Shown here in pieces: positions 25,901 through 40,900 of a stretch of 64,000 nt of DNA (its first letter is position 1; each line of letters begins with the position of its first letter). The notes under the pieces are model-generated. The model had not been told where the DNA came from. It was given only the letters and a program-made list of their open reading frames with translations, and did not search any database. Position numbers and translations under genes: made by a program. The stretch covers positions 23,893,052 through 23,957,051 of the forward strand of contig OZ023275.1 in assembly GCA_964007475.1 (NCBI GenBank), read 5' to 3'. This DNA is from Hybos culiciformis. Lineage: Eukaryota; Arthropoda; Insecta; Diptera; Hybotidae.

Positions 25901-28900
25901 CGGTTCTTATAATGAGCTTAATCGTTGTTCCTAGATTTGATGACAAACGAGGAAACGGACAGAGTTTGTGTTTTAATTAAAATCGTGTAAAAAAAGTAAC
26001 AAAAATTTCACTTTCATGATAAATATTTAATTGCTTTGCATGCTCTTTAATTAGATTTGGAATAAATACTACATATATGCAGATATCATTAATGAGGATA
26101 ATTTTATTTTTTCACACCAAAGCTTAAGTTTTGGGTGATTTTTGAACATTTTTGCCTCATATTCAATAATTTATATCTATAATTGCGTTAATTCAACATA
26201 AAAAAATAAAGGAAACTTAATTGCATCATATAAAGTATTTTTAATTCTTCTTGATTCAAATTTTTCTTTATGTATTCTGTGGAAAAATAAACTATGAAAT
26301 CGATTTTACTTTATATCATTGATTTTTTGACATATTGGAAGTTAATTTGTGACTCGATTATTAATGATATGACGGTATTAAATAATTTAAAAATGTGCCA
26401 TTTGTTTCTGGAACACATTTACCTCAACTGATGAATGAGTTCTTATTTCTGCGAGGTTTAAAAATTCGTTCGAATTTCTTTTATATTTTCGACGTTGTTG
26501 TAAAATTTGGTTCTTAAAAGCTAAAAAATTGAACATTAGAGAAAACGTTGCTGAGTCCATTAAATACTATTAATAAAAATAAAAAAAAAATAAGAAAAAT
26601 TTAATTTTGATTAATTTTTTTGTTAATTAAAAATTGAGCTATTGCCAAAAATAGAATTAAACATTTTAAAATTTAAATACATACGTTTATACATACATAG
26701 ATGATGGAACCTTAGGATAATAAATAAAATAATATTTATGAAAATAATAAAGAAAAAATTGCCAAAAATACTTTAATTTATCGTTCTACAAATTTATAAA
26801 ATGATTGAAGAGTATTAAGTATAATTTATTTTATATATTCAAAAACAAATTATATTTAAAAGTTTTTAATTTATTTTACTGCAATGCATATTAATAGTGC
26901 ACATTATATTATTTATATGCATTATGATAATAGTGCATATTTGTTATACATAGGGAATAATATTGTATATATGTATAATATACCTATCCGCACTTACGGG
27001 CATATTTACATATTCAAGAATTATTATTTGGAAAGAACAATTCTATGATTTTATTAATAAGTGTGATTCAAGGAAAAAACATGAGATACCTAAGTAAAGA
27101 AAACATCACCCAACTGCTGAATAGTATTATAATATAAGTAGGAATAACTAGGTCTCCTATTATATCATAGATAAAAATGTAATATTTAAAATTGTAAACG
27201 TAATGCTTAAAATTCTTTTTTTTTTTGTAGAAATAAATATTTATTATTATACTATAAAAGCCATTCGGAAGATTTGAGAAGTAAAATAAAATGCCGAATG
27301 AACTACTTTAAAAAATTTTGTATTATTTCATAAAATTTCTCAAATTATTAGCTACTTACATAAATTTCACGCATATAAAATTATTTCAGCTTGCAAATGC
27401 ACTTTGGCAGTATTATTTACAAAATGCACAATTTTTTCACTTTTAGAACTTGAAATCAAAAGGAAATGGAGATGAATCAGACGGTAGTGACTCAGAAATA
27501 TCATCAAGCGAAAGTCGTAGTCCGTCACCGGATCCAATGTTATCACCAAATGGTAAAGAACAAGAGTTTACTAAACTTTTCAGATCTCATCGTTCTTCAA
27601 GTAATTCAGATGCAGCCGAAGAAGATGATGATGGCGATGAACAAAGTAATCTAAATGGTTATAAAAAAAATTCAGATACGCCGCCCATAAATGAAAATGT
27701 TGATGAAGAATTGTTACAATATCATGATCCTTATGATTTTCAACAACCACCAGTCAAATGTGTTATTGAACGTGTAGAAAAAGTATCTGAACCCCTAAAT
27801 TTTTCCACCCATTCTTTAGCAAAAACAGCACGCTTATTAGATCGCTATGAATCACCAGAAGAAGATGATGAAAATAATGATGAAATAATTACATCATTAA
27901 ATAATTCATCATCCAAATTAACAAGTAGAAGTAATTCAATTTTAGAGCAAAGACCCTCTAGAAAAAAATGTAGTCAAATAACTTTAAAAAACCATAATAA
28001 ACCTGCATGCCCTAGTGCAAAAAAAAATTCTGATAATAATATTTTTAATAACAAGAATGCTTCTGCTATTGATTCGCAGTTTAGTCGATCAAGTGTTGGT
28101 GGTGCAAAGTTCCTACAAAATGTTCATCCAGCTAGTTCTTCTGAAGGAAATTTAGATGAACTCAATTACGATGGTCTGGAGTTTGAGTCACGTTTTGAAT
28201 CAGGAAATTTAGCTAAGGCTGTGAAAATTACATCTACGTATTATGAATTATATTTAAGACCAGATTTATATACAAACCGACATAAGCAATGGTTTTATTT
28301 TCGAGTTACTAAAACTAAAAAAAATATTATGTATAGGTGAGAAAAGATCTACTTATTTTTGTGAATTTCTAATTCTAATATATTTCTAAGCCCATAATTC
28401 ATAATTTTAGCACATACTTAATATATTTCAATAAAACCAAATTAATTATATTGCAAAAAAAATTAAAATATTAACAAAAAAAAAGGATAAAGAGTACATT
28501 AGGATCATATTATTTTTATTAATTTAATAGAAATACTGCACTTGAAGATGTTCAAATCCCATTTTCGTATTTAGTCCATAAATAAAAATTAAGCTTTCTT
28601 GAATCTATATATTTTTTCCCCAGACTAAATTTTAAAATTCATTAAATAACTCTATCAAAATTCAAACTAAATAAGTTATAATTTTATATGATAAGTGAAT
28701 TGAATTAAATTTATATAAAAAGAATTTATATTTTTCAGATTTTCTATTGTAAATTTAGTTAAATCAGATAGTTTATACAATGAAGGAATGAGACCACTAA
28801 TGTATTCAAGCATTATTGCTAAAGAAGAAGGAGAAGGTTGGAGACGTTGTGGTGATAATATCGCATATTATCGAACCGACGATGAGTAAGTTTAAACGTA

Positions 28901-31900
28901 TATTAATAAAATTATAAAATTTCAACTTCTAAAATTAACAACATATATGTAATTTTTTTTCTTTCAAACCAGAATTTAAAACAAATTAATAATTTTTCGT
29001 CAACTAACTCCTCCTATGCAAATTAATCTCAAAACTTTTGACGTTCTTAATAATCATAATTAACATTAAAAATTGTTTAAATTTTGAAACACTATTAATA
29101 GTTAAATCATTAAAATTATTCTTTCAGAGCTTCTTCGGATGAAGATGATGAAAATTCAACATATACATTAACATTTACTATTAAATTTGCACATGATGAT
29201 GATATTGTATATTTTGCCCACAGCTATCCATACACATATAGTGATTTACAAGATTACTTAATGGAAATTCAAAAACATCCGATTAAATCAAAATTTTGTA
29301 AATTAAGGCTACTATGCAGATCACTAGCGGGTAATAATGTTTATTATTTAACTGTAACCGCACCAGCACTAGAAGAGGATCCAAACGTACGTAAAACATT
29401 TCCATTCAAACGGGTAAGAATTTTCATTCTAATTTTAAGTTTCGTTCATCAATTTGTTACAAGTTTTTGGGTTAATAATGTTAAAATAAAATATTTTCCT
29501 GTTATAAAGTATATGGTTAAAAAGTGTAAACAGTAATAAGAAGTATCGTATAATGTGTAAAATGATTTTTTATTTTTGCAAAGAATAAATAAAAATACAT
29601 CCACCTTTTAAAACAGACTTGAACTAGAATATTGAAGTTTTAATATTGATTAAATTTTAAATACAGACAACTGACTTAATGATTGAGCTTTTAGTTTTTT
29701 TTGCGATTAACTCTTTTATACAAAAAAATTATCGTTTTTCATTTTTATATATTTTATTTTTAATTACACTCAATTTTCATTCAATAAAGATTTTTCATTT
29801 TATTTAAAAACACAAAATAAAAAAAAAATAAAAATACTCTTTCAAAGCTTTTTTTTATTCCGAAAATATACACAGAAAAAAAAAATGATTGTTAAGAAAC
29901 ACTTTAAAAAATTGAAATTCTATTTTATATGCGAATAAATTTTCTATAGACCTTTTTTTGTTATTTACAAAATACAATATTTTAATCCTCTAGTAGTTGA
30001 ATGAAAATTGGAAAATTTATATATTATATATATATATTTAAATTCTCACCATAAAATGCAATAAAAAAAAAAAGCGAACAATATAAAATTGTATTTCTAA
30101 TTTTAGTTTACGCGAATTTCGACAATGTGTAGTCTCATTGTTTTGAGTTTATCATATCAATGAATTTTATTCAAATTTTTTTTTTTAACTATTTTCATAT
30201 GTATCACTTTTAACACAATTTTAACTATTTTTCATTTTAATAAACATTTATCATTTCATTGCTTGCTTTATGCTTTCTTTCTTTCTTATTATTTGACTGA
30301 TACATCAATTCGAAGTTATTCGAAATTTTGCTCATTTATTTCGAAAGTTTGTAAGTTTCGAAATTAAAATCTTGATAAAAAGATTTATTATTATTATGCT
30401 TATTAAGATAATGTTAGGTAAACGAACATTTTAAGTATAATACTTTATTCATTTTCTAAATATAAATCCTAACATTATTACACCATTGCTTAAAAGCCAA
30501 TCAAATTCTCAAATACGATAATCCTTTATAGTTTCTTCAATCTGAATCGTTCCAATTGAAAAGTATATACATTATGTTGTTAGATTGTGCATTAGGTTAG
30601 GTACATATTTTTCACATACAAAATAATTTATCTTTATTTGAAAAAAAAAAAAAATCATTCTTAAGTGAAAAATAATATGTTTTAAAAACTTTTTTTTTTG
30701 TTACCATTAGCAGAGAAATAAACCAATTAAATTGTTCTGCAATGTGTTCTATATTTTGTTGTTAAATAATATATTGGGATTCTGACTATAAACCACGTTA
30801 CAAACTTGAGAAGTGAAACGAAGCGAATGAGAAACCTTCTTTTTTTTTTTTTAATATTTATATGTAGAAAAAAAAAAAAAGAATTTTGAACAAAACTTAG
30901 TTTCGGTTCTTGAATCTAATAAAATTCGAAATTGTTAAAAAAAAGAATTATATATAAACGATATATAAGATGTTTATATGGTAGTTATCATTGAGTTTTA
31001 TAAAAAGTTAAAATGAAGTTAAATTTTTCCATGATTATATTTTGTTTTCATTAATTTTACTTTGTGTAACACTGTTGTGGAAAATTAAATTCTACAATTT
31101 AAGAGGCAAAGTTCATAAAAAATCTGAGAACAGAACAGGAAGGATAAATAGTTATAAATTTTCCTGAAGACCTAGGATCTTCCTCGCGAGTCAATGGAAA
31201 ACTACAAATTTATGTTTATACTGAAATTTGTTGAAATTTAATTTTATTTAGAGAACATTTAATTTAGTTAATCTCTGGTTTTCAAGGCCTTACTCATTTA
31301 ATAAAGTTGAACATCTAAAACTTTGAACTGTTAAAATATTAAGTGTTCTCTGGATCAAAAGAAGGACATATTTGTCATTATTTTTAATGTACTAAAATCC
31401 AGCATACCATTAAAAAGCACCCACTTCATAATAATGAAAAAAAAAAAATAAAAGAAAAAGATAAGAAAATAAAAATGTTAGAAACATTTTTCATTTCACA
31501 AAATATCAATTCAAATCATATCTTTTATGTCATCTCTATCTTGAAAAATATAATCCCACAGTTGCAAAGACAAAATTTTTTTTTTTTAGCATATAGCATA
31601 CAAAAAAAAAAGTAATAGTGCTTGCCCTCTGCGTCACACATTTTCAGGCCATTGCCTTTCTTTTTTTTTTAAATCTCACTTTATAAATAATGAAACAAAA
31701 TATCTTATGCCAAAGCCAGTCAATAGAAACCATGTCATAGATTATTTTTTAACTCAATTTAATACCACAAAGTTTCTATCTTATTTTTAACTCAATATTT
31801 GACATTTAAAATTTTAACTTTTCTAGAATTAAATAATATTCTAATCTTCTTCATTTTAGTCCTTTTTACCGAACTATTTTATGCTCGAACTTTATCAAGT

Positions 31901-34900
31901 TGACTGCTAACATATAAGTTTTTATTTGAATTTTTTGTAAATTATAAATAAAAAAAACAAATTACACATCTTGAGAGGCAATTGCATAAATTATACAAAA
32001 CTGAGTTGAACTTATGTAAGTTTGTAAAAATAAACATTCCGATGTAATTTTTAAGTTTATATATAACAACGTTTTAATTGCAACCAGTTGAAAGGAATAA
32101 AGTTTTGCGTTCTCGACAAAACTTACTTTATTATTATAATTAAACAAAAATGGAAACTAAAGATTTGGCAAATGTCCAATTCTCTTAAGGATAATAGTGA
32201 AAATGAGTAAAAAAAAAGGCAAAATTTTGATTATTTCACAGTATACAATTTTTCATTTATATATTTTATTATTTCAAATTACTTTCATTAAATGTGATTC
32301 CAAGAAAAAACAAATAGATGGGTTCAAGAAATAATATCTTCAATGGAATTTTTCTCTTTAAATTTTTAATTTTTAAACCGTTTAAAAATGAATCGATTTT
32401 TTTATTCAAACAATTTCAACAAATTTAACTAAAAAATTAGTTTACCTATTACTATCAAGCTTGAATAAACGAAGAACAAAAAATATTTTATCCAAGTACT
32501 AAATTAAAAATTCAATCTTTGAATTCAATTTCGAACGCCTTTTTAAGTTTGAAGATTATAATTATTATTTTATTTTTTTTAAATTTATTTTATTCATGTT
32601 CAAGTTTTATTTTTCATTGCTGCAACTTTTTTTTTGCAACTTAAAAGTGTTTTAAAAAATCAATTGAAATAATTTTAAAATTCTTTTTACAGAAGAAGAA
32701 AGCAATAGTTGTATCAGCTCGTGTTCATCCAGGAGAGACACCATCATCTTGGATGATGAAAGGATTAATGGATTTTATAACGGGTGAATCAAATGTTGCC
32801 AAACGACTTCGACATAAGTTTATTTTTAAATTGATACCAATGTTAAATCCAGATGGGGTTATTGTAGGAAATACAAGAAGCTCATTAACTGGTAAAGATT
32901 TAAATCGACAGTATCGCACAGTAATTAGAGAAACATATCCATCAATATGGTATACCAAAGCCATGATTAAAAGGTACTTAGAGGTTTTGCAACCTTTTTA
33001 TTTGTAAACTTTATTTTTTTATAATGATTTATTAAAAAATTTAAATCTTATGGTAACAAAAAACAAATTATTTTCAGACTGATTGATGAGTGTGGAGTTG
33101 CAATGTATTGTGACATGCATGCACATTCACGAAGGCAGAACGTTTTCGTATATGGTTGCGAAAATAAACGTCTCGTCGATAGAAAATTAACCGAACAAGT
33201 ATTCCCTTTGATGATGCACAAAAATGTTGCTGACAAAGTATGATATATGTTTAAAAATACATATTTTTTATTATTTCATAAGTATTTTATAATATATAAA
33301 TAAATAAATAATTATTCAAAAAATTTAATTTATATATACAGTTCTCATTTGAAAATTGCAAATTTAAAGTACAAAGAAGTAAGGAAGGAACTGGACGAAT
33401 TGTTATCTGGATGTTGGGAGTTACAAATAGTTATACAATTGAAGCTTCTTTTGGTGGATCAAGTTTAGGATCACGAAATGGAACCCATTTTTCAGCTGCG
33501 GTAAGAAAATGTTAATTATTTTTAATTTAACAGTTTTCGCACACATATTACTTTTATTATTATTTTGTTTTTTATATATTGTACTTAAAATGTGTATTAT
33601 CTGTTGTTGGATATTAGGTAAATTTACGGAAATTAAAATCGATCTATCTTTGAAATAAAAATTTAATTTTATTGGAGGTTGCTTTCCGAAAATAAATATT
33701 ATTACTTCGATTCACATTTTCACTGAGATAACCTTTATTTTAGCTGATCTTCAAAAACTTTTGCATTTTTAGTTGGGACATTCTTTTACTCTGGGACTTT
33801 CTTTTACTCGAAATTGAACACGAATGACACCTTCATTTTACCACAGGAAGTTAAAATTTCTACAAATAAATGATTTATTTTTTTTTTTTGCATATTTAAT
33901 TTAATTTTAATTTTATTTCCTTGTTCTGTTTTTAACTAATTTGAAATTCTAAAGAAAATTAATTTAACAAAAAAAAAAATTACAAAAAGATCGGATTTGG
34001 TTTTTCATACAATACAAATTTATAAAGTTAAAGAAATTATTATGAAAACCCTTTTTTTTTTAATATTTTATTCATAAACACAAAAATAAAAATTTCAAAT
34101 TTTATTTAGAGATAAATACATTGAAATGAACTGTCTTAAATTTTTTTTTGGAAGCATATATAGTTCTATATTTATAATAAAAGCCTATAATATATATACG
34201 AAATAAAAACAATAAAATAAAATTTGAAATAAAAAAATGTTTATTTTCTTCTTTTTTTTTGTATTATATTTTTTATGACATGGGTCAGGCGGTTCATTAA
34301 GAATGGGGTTAAATTTTATTGAAATTCTTTTTTGGTATATCTTGATTATTATTATTGCAAAAATAAAGATAGGATGCTTGAAAAAACTCAGATATTTGAA
34401 AGATTAAATAAATTTGATTTAATTCTTCTAGAAATTAAATATCTTTGATAGAGGCACAATTAAAACTAGAGTTAAAAATATCTATTAATTTCCAAATTTC
34501 TCCTAAAATCTTTCAACAAACAATCAATTACTACTCCTGCCGGAGATTTCAGTGATCGTTCGCCCGGAGGTTCATTTATCGAGGTTCACCACGTTTATTT
34601 TGGTTCAATTGTTTTGTAAATGTAGTTATATTCTTTAATACAAAAAAAAATTTTATTAGGTTCTATACGGTTCTATATATCACATTCAGAATTTGGCTTT
34701 ATTTCTCATAATGTGAATTTGTAACATCATAACATGGCACCATACTTTCAATTACGAATTAAAATTATTGAATAAATTTAAAAGGGTCTTTAAATGGCTA
34801 ATAATAATAACTATTCAGAATTGCCAAACTATTTCTAACTAAATATCTACTTAAATATATAAATTATGATTATGATTAAAATTATTATTTTTCTTTTTTT

Positions 34901-37900
34901 CAGGATTATGAGCATATGGGTAGAGCATTTTGTGAAACACTTTTGGACTATTACGATGAAAATCCAGTTAAAGTAAAAAAGCGTGAAAGATTTTTAAAAC
35001 GTATTAAACGTTTACGGAAACGTGAACGTCGTGAAAGAAAAGCAATGAAACTGAAAAAATTACTTGAAGGGACTCGTATTCTTGACGAAAGTATTTTGTT
35101 AATAACAGATGAATCCAAAGAAAAAAAATTGTAGAAAGAGCTTATATATTAATGTATCAATATAATATATAAACAAAAAAATTAATGAGTTTCAAAAATT
35201 ACTTTTAGAAGATAATTATTTCGAAAATAATAAATGATTAAATCATTATTATTTATATTTTTTTAAATATATAGAACGAATATTAATAAATTTATACTTC
35301 AGTTAATCTCTGCGATAAAAAGTAAAATATTTTTCAATGCTCATTCAAATTAAAATAAGCTTCATATATTTTTGTTTTGAATAATAAAAGGGTCTTTCTG
35401 ATAACTTTGCGATCAAAGAAATTAATTTACACAAAGTACTTAATAACATGAATCAAACATCAAAAATTGGTTTTCTTTAAAAAAAAAAATACAAATGTTT
35501 TCCCTAAATTTTAGTTTATAAAATTTGTTTAAAAAAATGCTTTAATACCATTTTTCCAAGTGAAACAAGCTCAACTTACACTAGACTAGAGTACATCTCT
35601 TTATAGTTTGTACTATATCCTTTAAAAGTAATGAAAATTTCGTTTCAATTATGTTTACTTATCAATATCTATATATTTACTATGTTTTGTTACTTAATTT
35701 AAAAATTGCCTACAATATTTCGATTTACTTTACTTAATTAAAAGTTATATTCTTGTACATTACGTATGGCGTAATATGTATTGTATGCCTAAATTTTTAG
35801 CTGCACAACTTCACAATAATATTATATAAAATAATATTTGAATCCAATCGAACAATGATGCCAATTTAACCACATATTTTTAACTTATTGGTAGGATTAG
35901 TTATGTTTTTGAGTAATTTTTATATTGTTCCACCAGGGGTTGAAGATTATGCAAATGAAAACTGATAACTTTGTTTTAATAATAATAGTGAAAAGTGTCA
36001 TATTTTGTGGAAAATTAATTTATTCCGATACAAATAAAATGCAAAAATAATTGTATATGTAAAAATTAAAAGAATATTGCTTTTCTTTACATACATTATA
36101 TAATAAAAACTTTATGTAATAATTTACAATTTTTTTTTAAAGATTTAATTTCAGTTTATAATAATTTTACAATAATATAATATAATTTAAATTATGTATA
36201 TTTTTTATTATTTAAGAATTAACAATAATTATTTATTTTTATTAACATATTAATTATGCTTTTTTACTCATTGATCTTAAAACATGTCAAATTGAAGTCG
36301 CAATTTCTAGTTAATAAATATTTTTTTGTTTATATTTTTGTGAAAACTTTATTGATATACAAAAATTAAAAATAATATTATTCCGAAGAACTCTTATTTT
36401 AAAACCCTAGTGAGTAAATAAGGCAATTCAATTTATTATTTCATTATTTTAATTAGTTAATTTATGTAAATATTTAAAATTAATTCATTATATCATTCAA
36501 ACGAATGTATTTTTATTAATTTTTACAAATTTATTTTTTAACAAACTGCTAAAAATATTATTTTGCTAAATAAAAACATATTTTAACAGACTTGAAAATA
36601 AAATTTTAAAAAAATGTAAATAAATAGTTTTTTTTTTCGTATCAAAAATTGACTTATCCTTTTACAAGATTCGACCTACAATACGTGCGTCAATATTTTT
36701 CTAGCTTCTATTGAATATGGGTATTTCCAGAAATTTTAGTAAATACTAAAACTATATTAAAATTTTTTCAATGTTCGAAAGAAATTTAATGGAACAGACT
36801 AGAGTTCCCATTACTCAAACTAATTTTCAAATCATCCTACTAAAATTACATTTGTTAAAAATGTTATGTATAGAAGAAAGGATATTCATGAATTTAAATT
36901 CTAGCTACGTATATACATGAAAAACTTCTACTCTATTGAATACGAATAAAAAAAAAATTGAATAACATTATTTTAGAATTCAGTAAGAATCCCAAAATAA
37001 ATAAAAAAAAGTTGTGTATCTTGAAATGTTTGTCTTTTATACAACTTACAAGCTGTATTATGTGCATGTACCTATATATTTTCGAATCAAACATAAACTT
37101 TTATTACTCTGTTTTATTTAGAATATATTTTTAATTAATTTTAAGTTTTAAATGTTTTTTTTTTAATTCAATATTATGTAGTTATCTTTTTTTATATAAA
37201 ATTTGTAAAGTTTCCCAAACATTTCATAGAAAAATAAACCATTGCAATTAATCATATTTGAAGCCAAAAAATAGACCAGTTGACATTTCGGAAGAAATAT
37301 TTTTCGAATTTTGTCTCTGCCAATATTGTTGGCTCGTCAAGCAATAAAATTCGATAAATTTTTAGAAAGCCATTATGAATGAAAGCTTAATTTGGATTCG
37401 AAGTTCATTCCTTCAATATTAAGTAAATATAGAAATGCAATAATAAGTTTTAATAATGAGTCCTCTGTGTAAACATCACAAATATTTTTCTCATAATTAA
37501 AGTAGAAACTACACAAGTACATTATTAATTAATATCAATGATTAAAAAACTAATAATACAATGATCTATATTTTTTGGAATTAAATTTTTTCATCTGAAA
37601 TGTTTGGAAATTATTTTTTATTTAATTCTGATGGTTAGTAGAAGAAGAAACCTGCTTAGTAATTGGCTTAAAAATCAATAATTAATTTTTTTAACTATAG
37701 GAAAGACTAAGACTTAAAATTATCGAAAGACTGTCAAAAGAAGGATCAAGTGCAGAAGAACCACTTAACATTCCACTATCTGATTATTCAAGGTATGTTT
37801 TAAAACTTATTAATTATTAAATGCTATAAATCAAATATCACAAATCCGCACAAATCCTTAAATTTCAAAATATGGATTTCTTTGAATATATATATAATTT

Positions 37901-40900
37901 TTAATTATGTTAAAAAAATCTCTCAACTTTTTACAGTGACGAAGGCAACACAAGTTCAAGCAGTTCAGAAAATGAAGGTAAATCAGCTAAATTATCCGAT
38001 TACGAAGGGCCTTGCTGTCAGCCATTAAAAGCTCCACCTTGTTCACCAGAATTGGGACAATCAGACAATCGAAAGGTCTGTATTTAAAATTATTATTTTT
38101 AAATTGAAATCCTTACAAGACATCTATGTATGTATGATTTAAATTTGATAAATTTCTCTTTAAATTTTGCCAATTCGATAAAAAAAAAATTTTTTGCGGA
38201 ATTTTTAATGAAAAACATTTAAGTAATTTTTTATTTTTCAACTTGACTACATTGAAAATAAGTTTGAATGAAAATCTTCAATGAATAAATCTCCGGTATA
38301 TATTTTGTTAGACAAGCAGACGGCGCTATTTCTTATTTTTTTTATGAATTGAAGTTTCTATTGATGAATGTAATTTTTTTTGATAAATTTTCAATATATT
38401 AAAGATATATATAAAAAAACATTTTATTGAAAATTAATTTTATTGAGAATTTTTTTTGTACATCTTATATACTTTTATTTTTGCCAAATTTATTTTTCTT
38501 TCATTTTTTATTTTTTATTTTTATTTTTATTTTTATTGTTGTAAATGTCGAATATAATTTTTTATTGCGTCAGTATGTAACACAATTTCGAGGCATCTTA
38601 AAAAGAGCAATATTCTCAATTTAATTATTTTGAAAGATTATAAAAACGATTTAATTTTCAAATGTCGAGAGATTGGTGTTTTTATAACAATTAATTGTAT
38701 ATTTTTATTAATTAATAATAAAATTAGTTAACCGATGAGTATCTGAAACATACATCGAAACAGATGTAAAATTTAATAAATCAACACAATTCTATGCTAA
38801 ATAAATACTAAAAGTACATTCACAAATTATAAGATCTCAAAAATGAAATCTCTCTCTTTCAAAATCACAGAAAACCGAACTCACTCCAATTATTTTATAT
38901 TTGATTTTTCTATTTATTTATTTGTCGTAGGGCAAGCCACAATTTTTTAAATCATCAAAATTTTAGAATGTTGAGATAACTCACAATATTGTATACAACT
39001 ATAGACTTTGCTTTAAAAAAGCAACAAGAAGAAATTTTTTTTTCCAATTTACAACAATAAAAATTGATTTACTGTCAATTTTCTTAATATAATTTTATTT
39101 TACGTACTTTAGAAATAATATACTCGTAAAAACGATTGTAAAGTAAAGTGAACATTTTTTTATGTGTATTATTCAGATACATCATGTTATTGGTCTTTAT
39201 CGGTCCAAATGGCGCCAAAAAATTCACGAGAAATAAAACTTATATTCCTTATAATAATTGAATGAATAAGAAAAGTATATGTTGTTTGTATTCTTCTCAA
39301 TTTAATAAAAAGAATATTCCCGTTTCTTAACTTTCTTGTAAGTTATGAAAGTTCATATGTCATAAAAAGATTTCAGAATAAGGAGAATCGAACAGATTTT
39401 TGTTTATAAGTCATAATGTGAGATAAATAATCTCATTTTTCGTTTTCATATCGGTAGTCCTTAAGTATGCCATAATTAAAATTTCGTTTATAAAAGCGTA
39501 TGTCTATCTGTATATTTATATGTATAATCGTCTACTAAATCGATTCGAACAAAACTATAATACCACTAATAATTAATTTAAGTAGATATTATTTCGAATT
39601 GCAGTCAAAATTGTATTAAATTCTGGAAAATATAAATTAGGGATCTACAAAACTGAAATATCAAAATTCATTGATTTAATTTAGCCTAATTTATTTCGTT
39701 CGTTTGTTTGTTTAGTGTCAAAAAGTCAAAATAAAACTTAAAAAGAAAGATTGATAAAATTTTTAAAATTCTTTAAATTATTTAAATAATTTAAGAAATT
39801 TTTAACAACCCATTTCACTGTATTCAATATATTTTTAGACATTAAACAAACAAAAAACATAAGAAAAATTATAAATATCGCAATGCAGTATGGCATCTTA
39901 GATTTAATTATAATTAAAATTTAAAATTTCAAAACTGAACTAAAAAACTAAGTATTTTTCTTTTCGAATTACAAAATGTCATAGTGATGCTTTTCAACGC
40001 ATCACTACCAAACTGACTTTCTGACTGAGGGAAGGTGTTCAATGGAACACATATAAACTATTAAGACACATTTAATTCATTTGCTAATAATACAAATTTT
40101 TTGTTACGCTAGTTCTCGGACTATGACACTTTTAAGTTTTTATAAGAATTCGAGAACACGTATGAGATTCATTGCCTTCTTAAAATAATCTGAAACAGAT
40201 AATTTTTTTTCACTTTATACTGATAAAAAAACAAACAAAAAAAAAGTCAAATAATATAGTTAGTTCTTTCTATTTTAAAACATTTTCAGTTTTTATGTTA
40301 TAATAAAAGAATATAAAACAAAATTATTACGTCGCCATATTTTACCATGTTACAACATAATGGGCGTTACACGAATCGCCAAAAGATATTTTGCAAAAAG
40401 ACATTTTGCTTAATTCCATTTCGCAAAACGGATAGTTAATAAAAGTCCTCTTTGGCCTAATGAGACAGTTAGCAACTTTGCAATTAGCATAAAGACATTT
40501 CGCAACTACTACTTTTGGCAAAATATACATTTCACAACTACCCTTTTTGGCCGGCAAATATAATGTATTATTAACATTTACAAGATGATAAACTTGCTTA
40601 TTATTGTGGTTAATTTACCGGCAAATGTATACATTATGACATTTTGTACTTTAGCCGTAACATAGGTATATAAAAAATTTTGTTAAACTACACTTTTGCA
40701 ACATGAAATTTGCAAAGAGACCCGTTCCCATACATATCTACCTACCTATGTAAGTATTTTACTATATTTATACATGAATGTAGATTTTTGTGTTTTTCTA
40801 AACATAAAAATCGGTAATTCTGTACCAAAAGAACAAAAAGATTTTAATTCGTGCTTGTACGTTATTCCGATTTCAATAAAAAATAAAACAAGTTTTCTTT

